Position numbers and translations under genes: made by a program | In this document: positions 45,448 through 56,125 of the stretch, piece after piece | Layout: every line of letters begins with the position of its first letter | How positions within the stretch are numbered: position 1 is the stretch's first letter | Notes under the pieces: generated by a model | Seen by the model: only the letters and a program-made list of their open reading frames with translations | The model's database searches: none | What the model was told of the DNA's origin: nothing | DNA from: Corinectria fuckeliana | Lineage: Eukaryota; Ascomycota; Sordariomycetes; Hypocreales; Nectriaceae | Length of the DNA: 64,000 nucleotides | Direction of reading: 5' to 3' | NCBI GenBank assembly: GCA_019137255.1 | Contig: WPDH01000109.1 | Span: forward strand, 124,001-188,000

Positions 45448-48402
45448 CTAGTTCCTGCTCGCCCGTGTTACGTCCCCGAAGATGGAACAACCAGCCGTCT
45501 GGCTTAGATCCAACGGAAACCCCATTTCCCTTAACCTAATTGCCACAACTCTGAAGACGGAGAATTGTAAGTCAAATCCAAAGTCGCGTATAGCGATCTT
45601 TATATTCGGGCTCATCACATTCCAGCAGCCTCGGATTGATGACACTTGGAAGATCACTTGTATGACGGTAATAACCTTCTGGTCCGTCACACGGGGTTCA
45701 ATAAGGTCTTGCCAAACCTCAGCCAAGTTGACATCGTCTGGCAGGTCACTAGGCAACAATCCTAGACCCCGTAGCAGCAAGTATGGGACTTGCTCGAGGT
45801 ATCCAGAACCCTCAACCGGGGCCCAGTCCGCACCGGCATTGCACCGTTTGGTTAATTCCTCCAGGGGGTTGATCACGGAAATTGCCAGAGTCACCATGGC
45901 TTCTCTTAGAGAGTCGATGGAGGTCAGGTGGGGAGACTCGACTCGTTCACGAAGTAGCATCCATTCCTTTGCCCTTCGCCTTGGGAGACCTTCCAGTGCC
46001 TGACGAATAATTACTGCTTCTTCCTCAGGCAATGTTGAGTAATCAATTTCAGCCGCTGGTTTCGCCATTAGAGGAACCGGGACACAGGTATCCAAGCTCC
46101 ACTTGAACCAAGCAGGTGGTATCTTAGGGTTGCGTTCGGCGGCCATGCGCCTCAAGGGTTCCCCCGTTCTCTGGATTAGATCGTTGGTTCTCCCATCCCA
46201 AGAGATGCTGAAATCGGGGGTAAAACGAATGTCGTTGATCTTTCCCAGGCGCTTTGCGATTCGCAGAAGTTCTGCGTTCCTCTCCATAACCTCAATTCGT
46301 AAAGCCGTCGCAATACCTCGTGTGTCAGGGAAGTCTTCCAAGTACCGCGTAGGGTCCCCAAGTAGTCCCTCAAAGGCTAGGGGAAGAGTCCTATCTGGCT
46401 CGAAGATGGTCACATTGCTGAAGATGGGACCCACAGAGTCGCGAGCACCTGCCAGTGACACCACCAGTGGCTTCATGTCGGGTTCGAAGAAGTAAGGAGC
46501 CGGGATCCGGTTTTGGTAGGTCTGTTCGTTAGACGGGCCAAAATACACGGATTTCAGGAGTCGGCTCGGGAACCCAACCAGTTGGAAAGTATCAGATCGG
46601 TAATGGTAACTTGGCAATCCGTATGTATGGACATCATCCAACAGGCACAACGCGTGAAGCTCGGGGGTGGGGGTGGGAACAGGTGGGTGCCCGCGGGGCC
46701 AAAACATTTGGGTTCCTGGCATGGATGCAGGCAAGAGAGCAATTCGGGCGCGGGCATTAACGTTTGGACTGCGGGAAGTGAGACGCCGTATCTCACAGAG
46801 AAGTCGAGACTGATCCAAACTGGATGCAGCAATCTCGAATGCTGGGTCAATCTGTACGTCCCTGGCGTAATGGTGTTCCGCGAACCGTAGCGGATGAGGG
46901 TGCCTGGTGAGGCGTCGGACCTCGGTGAACCTCAGCATGTGAGGGAAATACAAGATAAAAACCGCCAGGGACACTATCTTCATGGCAGGCTTAATCTTGG
47001 TGGCTTTATCCCGAGTGAACTCCTCAGGTTCCCAGTTGGCCTGCTCAAGGTCCCAAAAGATAATTGTTGCCGCCACTGCAAGGTTAAGCGGGATGAGGTC
47101 CTTTGAGTACACTTGCAAGAACTTGGTCAGTATGGCCAGAACTTCTTTGGGAATCTGGAGAGCTCCCAGAGGGGGCCACTTCAACATCCAGTGGGAATCA
47201 TCTGTGCCAAAGTTGTAGTGGGACCCCCAAAGTGGTACCCGGTCCACATCAGTTGGATGTGGGTACGCCCGAGCCAGTGAGGACGGCCCAACGCCTCTGA
47301 AAGCCTTTTCGTGCTCTCGCAAGATGATCGAGAGTATCTGTCGTCGTGCAGGGAACTTGAATGTTGGCTCACGGAGCAACTTGACCATGAATTCTGGGTT
47401 CCCCGATACCAGCATATTCTCATGGAATATCACACTTCCTCCAGCGAGTTTAGTCCCCGGTTCGGTCTTATACTGCGTCTTGGAGTTGTCTGTCAAAGAA
47501 ATGTAGACATCTTCAAGGTTCGAAGCCGAGAAGCCGACGTAAAGAGATGGGACTGGGTCGTTCATGCGAAGTGGCGTCTCATGCCATAAACCCAGTCGCT
47601 GGCAAAGCGTTTTCTTGGAGTCCGTCGTCCTCTTCGGGTCATCGTAGGCTGACGCCCGGCATGCCCGAGTTAGGACACGGACAACAGCCGTGGGTTCCAC
47701 AAAGACCCGCTGAACGGGAGCCCAGTCGGGGAAAGCAGCCTTGATCTCATCAGGAAGCGTTGCCTCTTTCCATAGGGTTGTGTGGTACGATCCCTTGACG
47801 TTGGCCGTGAGAGCTTCTCCGTCGGCCGATTCAATGACAGTGTCGTTCTCCTTCATGAGTTGAGAAGAGTCAGGTGGAGGTGGGTCAGCCGCAGACGGTG
47901 GTTCTTGGCCCAGCATATCGTACTGAATTCCTGGTCGGTTCCTTTGCTCGTCAGGAGTAACTGAACGTCGATGGATATTTTGGTCCAAGTAGTCTTCTTG
48001 AGCTTCCTCCGATACATCGTACTCTTCCCTGTATCCACCATCAAGCTTGCGACGCTTAGTGGGAGGCGCTTTAGTCATTGACGCTTTGGATGTCTCCGTA
48101 TGCCGATTTTCCATTCCGTCTAGGGAGAGGACCGACGTTGGATGGGTTGTTGTTGTTGAGGGAGCAGACGTCTCCGGTGGCTGTAGGGATGCGCGGGTGC
48201 TCTCGTTCCCATCAAGCAGCTGAGGCGGAGGATCCTGAATGCTAGCCATCGTGTTCGATTGTGTGCTTGGGCTCGCCGTTCGTAGTGTGTTATCGTTAGG
48301 AGTTGATACAGCTAGGCCCTGCCCTCGGCTCCTGGTGACCCTGAGCTTCCTGGTCATGCGGGGAGGGGACATGGGCTCTGAGTCTTCTTCAGCCGAAGAC
48401 AT
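45448..48402 (-). CDS. Orphan protein, 984 aa, no recognised domain
   Basis: One uninterrupted reading frame of 2955 nt. Residues 1-190 are disordered, rich in S/T/P, with basic segments MTRKLRVTRSRG and a likely nuclear signal TKRRKLD near 115-121. From about 215 the sequence looks globular: LPDEIKAAFPDWAPVQRVF, LCQRLGLWHETPLRM, then a long mixed alpha/beta region with IIFWDLEQANW, YFPHMLRFTEVRRL, MFWPRGHPPVPTPTPELHAL and IRFTPDFSISWDGR, ending in helical SVFRVVAIRLREMGFPLDL. I recognise no family. A decayed paralogue lies at 37400-37860, so this belongs to a multicopy, probably lineage-specific family. The gene has no intron and stands alone; its upstream DNA contains a tandem duplication. 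A nuclear role is inferred only from the basic motif. Confidence 0.75.
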   Translation of the reverse strand: MSSAEEDSEPMSPPRMTRKLRVTRSRGQGLAVSTPNDNTLRTASPSTQSNTMASIQDPPPQLLDGNESTRASLQPPETSAPSTTTTHPTSVLSLDGMENRHTETSKASMTKAPPTKRRKLDGGYREEYDVSEEAQEDYLDQNIHRRSVTPDEQRNRPGIQYDMLGQEPPSAADPPPPDSSQLMKENDTVIESADGEALTANVKGSYHTTLWKEATLPDEIKAAFPDWAPVQRVFVEPTAVVRVLTRACRASAYDDPKRTTDSKKTLCQRLGLWHETPLRMNDPVPSLYVGFSASNLEDVYISLTDNSKTQYKTEPGTKLAGGSVIFHENMLVSGNPEFMVKLLREPTFKFPARRQILSIILREHEKAFRGVGPSSLARAYPHPTDVDRVPLWGSHYNFGTDDSHWMLKWPPLGALQIPKEVLAILTKFLQVYSKDLIPLNLAVAATIIFWDLEQANWEPEEFTRDKATKIKPAMKIVSLAVFILYFPHMLRFTEVRRLTRHPHPLRFAEHHYARDVQIDPAFEIAASSLDQSRLLCEIRRLTSRSPNVNARARIALLPASMPGTQMFWPRGHPPVPTPTPELHALCLLDDVHTYGLPSYHYRSDTFQLVGFPSRLLKSVYFGPSNEQTYQNRIPAPYFFEPDMKPLVVSLAGARDSVGPIFSNVTIFEPDRTLPLAFEGLLGDPTRYLEDFPDTRGIATALRIEVMERNAELLRIAKRLGKINDIRFTPDFSISWDGRTNDLIQRTGEPLRRMAAERNPKIPPAWFKWSLDTCVPVPLMAKPAAEIDYSTLPEEEAVIIRQALEGLPRRRAKEWMLLRERVESPHLTSIDSLREAMVTLAISVINPLEELTKRCNAGADWAPVEGSGYLEQVPYLLLRGLGLLPSDLPDDVNLAEVWQDLIEPRVTDQKVITVIQVIFQVSSIRGCWNVMSPNIKIAIRDFGFDLQFSVFRVVAIRLREMGFPLDLSQTAGCSIFGDVTRASRN

Positions 48403-48639
48403 TTTCCTTCAACTAGCTGACTTGATTCGCCACTTAGACTCAGGGAGCCGGACTTGCGACAGATGTGGACTCCTGTTGGCTTCTGGCTTAGCGTCAGGGG
48501 CTGGGGGTATTGTCTGGGTGGTGGACGGAGTCGATGTGGATTGATGAGGGAATGGTGATCCAAGAGTCTCTGATAAGGGGCTTCAAGGGTTCTGGTGCGT
48601 TGTCGCTCGGTGGTGTTCCGTCGTCTGCAGGCGGGCGGG

Positions 48640-48980
48640 CTGCTTCAAGTGGTAGGTCGCAGTAGAGGGTAAGAATGGGGGGTGAGGGGTGGTTCTACCC
48701 AGCGGCTTTGAGAGAGGTGGACTGGTTCCAGAGATCAGAAATCGTATCAGTGCAGCCAGTCGACAAGGCACAGTGAGAGCGATGGAAGTAGGAGTTGGTG
48801 GCTGCTTTGGGTGGTGAGCGTCAGTCGCGGTAGAGGGTGGGAATGGGGGATGGTCATACCCAGCGGCTTTGAGAGAAGTGGACAGGACGAAACCTGGTTC
48901 CAAAGGGCTGTAGCTGTACCAGTTCAAAGGGCGCATGAGGCACAGTGGGAAGCGGAAGGTGGAGTTGGAGAGGTGAGGGT
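48640..48980. repeat. Tandem duplication of about 168 bp upstream of the orphan gene
   Basis: Two units share GTCGCRGTAGAGGGT, TACCCAGCGGCTTTGAGAGA and GGCACAGTG...GGAGTTGG in the same order; GTCGC anchors lie at 48656 and 48824. The second unit has small insertions. It lies 240-580 bp upstream of the orphan start codon, in its probable promoter. Confidence 0.7.
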
Positions 48981-49020
48981 GGAAGGTGGAGTTGGTGAGA
49001 GGGAATGAGGAAGAAAAGAA

Positions 49021-49571
49021 TTAGGTAGGAGTTAATTGTTCTTTAGTCTAGAGTCCTAATGATAATTTCTTATGGCCACGCCGCCTAAAAAGAAATTACC
49101 ATCTCTGGTGTACTGAATCACTGCCTCCGTCTGCCTAGAAAACTAACTGTGAATCAAACCAAACGGGGATCCACTAGACGTTTACTTCAGCACCTCGGGG
49201 TTCCATACCGGTCATATGTCACGTTTCTGTCAGCTAGAGTGGTGATATGAAGGTCACTCTGTGGGCAGTTCTATGCGCAGAACAGAGACGACACAGATGC
49301 GACATCAATGCACAGAGGAGCAGAGGTGGATTCCTCAGGAGCGTCTTGTAGGAAGTTGATATTGAGACGAGCGAACTCTTTTCAAAGTCTAGTCAGGAAA
49401 GCTAAGGCATCCATGTTACTGAGCCAAAGACTAAAAGCCAATCTAGATATAGGGTTCCAGAGTTGCTCATTCTCCCTTCCTCAACCTGCCTCATGTTTGC
49501 GAGTTGAGAGCTGCCCTCCAATACCGGAACTATACGTCTTAACAGACCCACATCCGTCCGGCCAAATCATC
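49021..49571. other. Spacer without a recognised gene
   Basis: Mixed sequence between the tandem duplication and the relic at 49572. Short frames only. Confidence 0.5.
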
Positions 49572-50165
49572 ACATCCCTGGAAGCATTTCTTCATCGTTG
49601 CCAGTGTTGGCAGTGGAAGGTTCAGGACGCTTTGCTGGATGCTCATTGTCGTCGGAGCTCGCTTCCGAGTCAACAATGATGTCCGCCCGTCGGCGAGGCC
49701 TCTTTCCATGGGCGGATGACGAACCGGCCGCTGCACTCGATGTGGCAGAGGGCCCCTCGCGATTAGGAAGGGTAATTCTGCGACCTGGAAGAGGAGATCG
49801 ACGGCGGCCACCCGACGCAAAGACAGCTACAGATAGCGAGTAAGACGACCTATCTGTCGCGTCGGTCGGTCCGGTCGTGGAAACCCGGCGAGCTGTATTA
49901 GGAGCCTAGGCTGGGGATTTTCCCTTTCCCTTCATCAATGTTTTCTTCGCTCCTCCAGTGCTCGCCTTGTACCCCTTGTTGTAGTGAAGATACAGGATGC
50001 TCTTGGACACGGCGGTGAGGGGGGACAAAGTGTTGAAGATCGGGTGTTCAGGTTCCTCAAGCTCTGTGGGCAGGTAGGCCGAAACGAATTCGTCGAAAAA
50101 AGCACTGGCTTCTTTGTCTAGACCAGCACGTCTAGTAACGTATGGGAAATGGCCTTGCTGTAGTA
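49572..50165 (-). pseudogene. Unidentified coding relic in two blocks
   Basis: Block 1 (about 50165-49908) reads QGHFPYVTRRAGLDKEASAF, FDEFVSAYLPTELEEPEHPI and SILYLHYNKGYKAS to a TAG. Block 2 (about 49826-49572) reads FASGGRRRSPLPGRRITLP, GKRPRRRADIIVDSEASS and AKRPEPSTANTGNDEEM to a TGA. Codon usage and peptide character look genuine, but no donor precedes the TAG, so the blocks do not join cleanly. Family unknown. Confidence 0.4.
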
Positions 50166-50179
50166 GTCAGGGTTGGCAA

Positions 50180-50413
50180 AAATACTACTAGTATTTTCTA
50201 ATACTAATACTAAGACTAATAGTATCTTTAGTAATACTAATACTACTAGTACTAACTTTAGTACTAATACTAATTAGTATTTTATTAGTAGTACTAATAC
50301 TAATACTACTAGTATTAACTTTAGTACTAATACTAACTAGTATTTAAATATCTATACTAATACTAACTAATACTAGCTAGTATTAGTATTAGTATTAGTA
50401 TTAGTATTAGTAT
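50180..50413. repeat. TACTAA/TTAGTA satellite
   Basis: About 230 bp made of TACTAA, TAGTAT and their complements. Two roughly 60-bp internal blocks repeat (each with AACTTTAGTACTAATACTAA), and the array ends in pure TATTAG repeats. Being self-complementary it can fold into hairpins. Confidence 0.85.
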
Positions 50414-50484
50414 CTAACCCTAAGCGTACACATCACTAACAAGTTAGCTTACGCAAACTAACCCAGATCCTCACGCCAAGAGAG

Positions 50485-51365
50485 CCTTGCTGACTGATTT
50501 CAGCGCATAAAGCATATTAACCCTGAGACGGGCGAGTTCTCAGATCTCCTCGCGACAGTGGAGGAAGAAACCAAGAGCGCCCTTATTTTTCGCTGGCACT
50601 CTAAGAGTACTCAGAAAGAACAAGACAGGGTCCTCCAAAACTATTAGTACTACGTCAAAGTACGTGTCATGTTGTTCTAATGCGATTCTCTTTAGAGGGC
50701 TGTCGCCTGTCTCCATCATGTGTTGACTATTTAGAACCCCGAAATACTGCTCATGCCCCCAGGAGGACATCGACATCGAGACTCGACGAGCCAAGGAGCT
50801 ATGCTTTCCCAGAGACCATGGGCAATTATTCAAGCAACTCCGCACCTTCATGGGCCTTGCACTCTGGAAGGCAGCACCAAGACACAGAGAAGATACCATT
50901 ATTGGCTACTCAACTTTGGTCGCCTACCGGAAGTCCTTGTGTTTCTGGGTGAAGAGAAGTTGTGTCGAACTCAACCAAGGTCAGTCTAGATACGCTTGCT
51001 TGCGTTATCACGAGTTCCTCCACCAGATATCCGGACTTCTTTTACAGTATAACTGACAATCGCTTTAGATCCCCTGAACTCCTCTCAGGTCTACAATCTC
51101 TTGACGCAAGTGATGAGAATGTACTAAAAGACCAGGATAGGCTAGAGAACGGTGAAGCCCAGACCCCAACTCGGAGTGGCTGAGTTATTACAGCTTATCA
51201 ACCTAGATATGGCTTCGACTCTATGTATTAAGCTAGTTGAGGGTATGCACATTGCCTGGCTCTTAGCTAGATATTATACACTGTGCCCTGGCTTAATTAG
51301 TGTGGTTCTATTAGAGAAACTAACAACTTATAATCCTAATAGTATTTTTTATCTTGTGTGAAGAA
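50485..51365 (+). pseudogene. Second relic of a DUF3435/recombinase-like ORF
   Basis: Plus-strand peptides in shifting frames: INPETGEFSDLLATVEEETK, SALIFRWHSKSTQKEQDRV then a TAG, later EDIDIETRRAKELCFPRD, QLFKQLRTFMGLALWKAAPR and EDTIIGYSTLVAYRKSLCFW, then GVAELLQLINLDMASTLCIK and LVEGMHIAWLLARYYTLCPG. Stops and frameshifts separate them; some gaps could be introns (for example GTCAGT at 50981). The style matches multicopy fungal DUF3435-type proteins, but the assignment is tentative. It is plainly non-functional as it stands. Confidence 0.45.
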
Positions 51366-52331
51366 ATATTAATATTATCTAAGAAAATAAGATACTAAGA
51401 CTAAATAATAATAACATAGTAGAAAGTAACACACTAAGTTCTCTTTAAAAGGATAGGTATAAGTATATTATACACCTTTCACTTTATATGTATTAACAAG
51501 TACTCGTCTAGCGTTCTTAAAGGGGTTGTTAGCCTACTATTTAGGCGAGCCTTAAGGGTTGAGCCCTGAGGGCTTGTGTCAGGCTTCGACAGTGTCGGCG
51601 CCAACCGTTACACGCACTTGGCATCTAACAGACCGAGTTTTCGTATATTATATAGCGATTGTACACCGCAGCGAAGATGGGGCCATTATCGGACAGCTCT
51701 CAAGTCGGAAGTCTCGCCCAAACAGGAGCTAGATGGACAACATATCGTACCCCCGAGATGCCCCGAGCTTCACTACTACCGCGAAGACACTTTCTGTCTT
51801 CGCCCCTTCTCTCTTGGCCAGTTCTGCCGGTAAGCACCCTGGCTATCATTTTCTGTCCTCATATGTACATGGTACTAATCTGTCGCATAGCGATTGACCT
51901 ATTCTTCGTGAGCCAACTGGTGACAAGTTCACCGAGGCCTGGGGGGAGAGACACAAGTTGCCTATATAGAATTACCCCTATATATCCTTCCACTCGATGA
52001 GGCACTTCAGCGAGGTCAAACGGCATAAATAGTGATACCGTTCCGGTAAATTATCTACCCTTCCGCACAACCATAGAAGACGAGGAATGGAGAGTGAAAG
52101 TCAGTGTAGGCCCGCGATACACAGCCTGAATAACGACTAGGTAGATTTAACCAGTAAGGCATCTTCGCAGACGCTTGTAAACACGTTAAAACAATTAATA
52201 GACAATATTGTACAAGTTATAGTTTCGCACGGTTGCTTCGGATTGACTCACGGAAACCCCCCTCCCAGACTGATCGGTCGGGAATGTGCTGAGGAGCGGT
52301 GATCCTGGTCACCACCATCTAGCCACATCTC
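51366..52331. other. Spacer, AT-leaning then mixed
   Basis: An AT-rich patch (51360-51530), then ordinary sequence with short frames (51576-51833) of no recognised family, then the 3' flank of the GH31 gene. Confidence 0.5.
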
Positions 52332-54353
52332 TCACTCCCGAACAAACACGGGCATCGTCTCCAGCGGACACTCGACGTCCACCGTGGTCCCGCCCTCGCA
52401 CTCGGCGTCCCCCTTGAACAGCCTCCACTTCGCGCCCGCCGGCAAATACACGCTCATCTTCCTCTGGCCGGGCTCCAACACCGGACAGCAAAGGTACTTG
52501 TCGCCGTACATGTACTGCTGTTAAACCTCCCACGCCGCTGGGTCCGCGGGGAACTCGTAGAACAGCGTCCAGATCACCGGCGACCCCTTCCCGTGCGCTT
52601 GCTCCATCAGACCCCGGATGTACTCGCGCAGCTCCTCCCGGATGGCCATGTACTTGCGGCAGATAGCGTACACCTCCTCGCCGTACGACCAGACCTCGTT
52701 CGGCGCGCCGCTGAGGCGCCCCGCGCCGCCCGTGGTGCCATGCTGCGGCTGCTGCGGGAGGCGGTTCCCGTGGAGGCGCATCACGGGGCAAAAGGCGCCC
52801 CATTGGAACCAGCGGATGAGCAGCTCGTGGAAGGCCGGATCGCGCACGTCGCCGCCGTGGAAGCCGCCAATGTCGGTCGTCCACCAGGGAATGCCGGCGA
52901 GGCCCATGCTAAGGCCGGCGGCGAGCTGGTTGCGCAGGCTAGGCCACGAGGACGCAATGTCGCCGCTCCAGACTAGGGCGCCAAATTTCTGGCTGCCAGC
53001 CCAGGCGCAGCGCAGAAGGTTCACAATGTTGGTCTGGCCCTCGCGCTCCTGACCTTCGTAGAAGCCGCGGGCGTACTCGCGCGGGTACAAGTTGCCGATG
53101 GCGACATTGGGGCCGAGGTGGTAGCGGTAATTGTCGAACGTGTAGGTTCTGTACTCGGGTTCGGCTTCGTCAAGCCAAAAGACCTTGATGCCCTTGGAGT
53201 AGTAGTTCTCTTTGACCTTGTTCCACACGTACTCGCGGGATCCGGGGTGGGTGGTGTCGTAGTGGATGGTGTCGCCCTGGAAGTCGAGGCCGGTCCGAAC
53301 GCCGCGGTCTGCCCGGATGAGGTATCCACGTTCAAGCATCTCTTCATAGTTCTCAGAGAGCTTGTCGACCGTGGGCCAAATGGATACCATTAGTTCAATG
53401 CCCAGGCTCTTGAGCTCCTTGATCATGGTGCCTAAGCCGCGTTAGTCCTGTTCAACCTGCTTATAAGGGAACGTACCTGGATCCGGCCAATAGGTGGGAT
53501 CAAACCGCCAGTCGCCCTGCTTTGGCCAATGGAAGAAGTCAACGACGATAAGATCAATGGGAAGCTCGCGTCTCTTATACTCTCGCGCTACCTCGATGAG
53601 CTCCTCTTGCGTTTGATATCGCAGTTTGCACTGCCAGAATCCCAGGCCGTACTCGGGCATCATAGGGGCCTTGCCTGTTACTCCTGCGTAAGCCTCGACA
53701 ATATCTGCGGGCGTGTCCCCAGTTACCACCCAGTAATCGAGAGACTTGGTGGAGAGGGCGTCGAAGCTCATGATGTTTTTGCCAAAGATGGCGTTGCCGA
53801 CAGCAGGGTTATTCCACAAGAAGCCGTAGCCGCGCGAGGACACAGCAAGGGGAACGCTGGCCTGGGAATTGCGGTGGGCCAACTCTAGCTGCGTGCCCTT
53901 AATGTCTAGGTAAGGCTGCTGATACTGACCCATTCCGAATATTTTTTCTTTAGGGTCAAGACTCTCAAAGCGGGCTGTCAGGTGGTAGTCACCGCCAAGA
54001 ATGGGCCTGAACTCGCGAGCATCGAGGTTGAGGGAGCTGCATTTGGGGTCGCCGAGGTCATGGAGATTACGCGAGTACTCCTCGAGCAGTAGTTTCCCTT
54101 GGGAGTTGAAGATAGTCAACTTGCCGCCGGTAGTGATGACGGCTTTGATCTTGCCGTTTGTAATGGAGCCCGAGGTTTTGTCAATGGAGATGACCGGTTT
54201 GATCGATGCTTGCCGCTGTAGAGCCCAGTCTTCCGAGGGCATGGACTTCATCTGGGTAGCGCGGATGCGCAGTGCGCCGTTCCCCCATGGCTCAACCCAA
54301 AGCTGTTCAGCATCGTAGGCAAAAACAAGACGGTTTTCCTCTCGAAGCAGCAT
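52332..54353 (-). pseudogene. GH31 alpha-xylosidase-like gene with one in-frame stop
   Basis: Exons 53477-54353 and 52332-53431 (45-nt intron, joining YWPDPG to TMIKELKS) would give 658 aa. GH31 features: RGYGFLWNNPAVG, EYGLGFWQCKLRYQTQ, the nucleophile Asp380 in VFWLDEAEPE, the acid/base Asp450 in VWSGDIASSW, and WFQWGAFCPVMRLHG. The sequence is close to the YicI-type alpha-xylosidase group, which removes xylose from xylogluco-oligosaccharides. No signal peptide is seen, so it would be intracellular. Codon 596 is TAA (52521-52523); coding similarity continues in the same frame (QQYMYGDKYLCCPVLEPG) to a TGA at 52332-52334. A 9-nt gap is too short for an intron. A single CAA-to-TAA change, RIP-like, would explain it. 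The truncated 595-aa product lacks the C-terminal beta domain, so it is probably inactive. Confidence 0.85.
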
Positions 54354-56125
54354 ATTGAACCAAATTGTCTTGCGTGTCGTTCGAGAACATGCGGGGAAGA
54401 GTCATCGAAGCATCGCCGGCGGATCTTCCACCTCTTTGAAGTGCACATAGGAACGGCATCCAGGGCCGCATTTCCGTTCCCCGCGACTCCACCGCTGTAG
54501 CACCTGATGCCAATGGCCAGCTGCAACCATATGTATGTACTGAGGGACTGGCGAGGATAGATCCGATGTGAGCTCCGTGAGGGGCTCCGGAAATGCTTGC
54601 GTATCCAAGGTTCCTGCACCCCACCGGGATCTCTCATCTCTCCACCGGAGACTGTCAGGACATCAGTTGAAAACACTTAATTTGGTGCGTGCGAGCAACG
54701 AATGGGCTTCATGTGGCGCACGTCGTCCAGTTGTGAAAATGGCAAATGAGCCCTCTCCTGCTGGATGTCATGTCGTGCTTATCGGGATCCGAGTCGCGTG
54801 CAAAGGAATAGGCAAGCAGCGGAGTATTGATTGGTAGGTATGAACTACAAGACAAGCGAAGGATATCCGGTCCGTGGAACTGGTCTTATGTAGAGGCATC
54901 GTCATGTAAGTTGACTCTCGAGTCAGGAGTATGCTCCCATCCCGTTGTTTTGCCGTCTGAAGTTGACTTGGAGACGGAGTCTCGGAGCCGACGAGAGGCC
55001 GTGAAGGTGGAGGTGAGCATGGATTTGACGGGTTTAATGGAGCTTTCAGGATCTAGGATCAAGAACCACAAGACCACCTTGTCAGCTTCCTTGCTTGGAC
55101 AGGGAGAACCAAGTGGACTTTATTTACTCAATCAATAATGTGTCGAGAATAAGCTAGCGGTCTGGAAGCCTGAGTCAGGTCAACGTTTTGGGACTAGCAC
55201 AGTGCCAAACACTCAGCAAGTCCACGCCTTGATTTGATACCCCAAAGTGCGTTAACTGCTGGCACTAGCTGTTACCTTAGTAATGCGAAACAGCGCTAAA
55301 GCATGCTGTATTCAGACTGCACTGCCTCCCACACTGTGCACGCGCCGGTAGACACGGTATACGGACCTTCCCGTACCCACGATCTGCGCCGGAAGGATGA
55401 AGGATGAAGGGACGCTCTTCCAGGTCGCATGACTTCGCCTACCACCACCACATTTCTCCTCCTCATCCCTCCTCCCCTCTTGCCTTTCCCATCTGTTCTC
55501 CATAGACTCCGACTTCGACATCGCAAGAACGAGATAGAGCGACAATCAACATCGAGCCCCGCTGCAAAGATCCGCCGCCTGTCCCCCTAACCTCCAAGTT
55601 TGTTCGGTGTCCTTAGTAGACTCAGGCTCTCAGGCGCTCAGGCTCCCAGGCCGAAAGCGCACAGACAGCGACCCGCGTGACTGTCGTCATCGGAAAATCG
55701 CCCTTACCAAAGCCTCGTTCCTCACCACCATTTTCACTTCACGCCTTGCACTCCATAAACCAAACCCAGGCTCAAAGTCACCATGCCGTGGGAACTCAAC
55801 CAGCAGCGATTTACTCGCGCCATCAACAGGAAATACATCTACGGTCGTGTTGTACGTTTGCTCCTTCTTGTTCTCTGGCCCTGCGCCAAGTCGTGGCTGT
55901 TCACCTCCAACCGCCACATCCAACCCTGCTACTGTTGAAGATCGGTCGCCACCTGTTTCTTAGCTTCTCGGCCACTTCTCCGTCTTTCTCGTGCAACATC
56001 TCACCTCCATCTGCACAATCTCCCATTCTTCAACTTCTTCCCAAAGCCCCCAATTGCATCAATTCGCTCGATGCTGACCCTGACTCGCACAGCCTCTCCT
56101 CCATACCATCGTCTTCATCATCGAG
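54354..56125. other. Intergenic, divergent promoters
   Basis: 1.8 kb between the GH31 start (-) and the Mpv17 start (+). The right 500 bp are pyrimidine-rich, as in a leader; the long plus ORF at 55677-56261 overlaps the real start out of frame and has a leader-like composition. Confidence 0.55.

Noticed and set aside
52593..53052. Plus-strand ORFs inside GH31
   Set aside because: Antisense shadows of a GC-rich coding exon.
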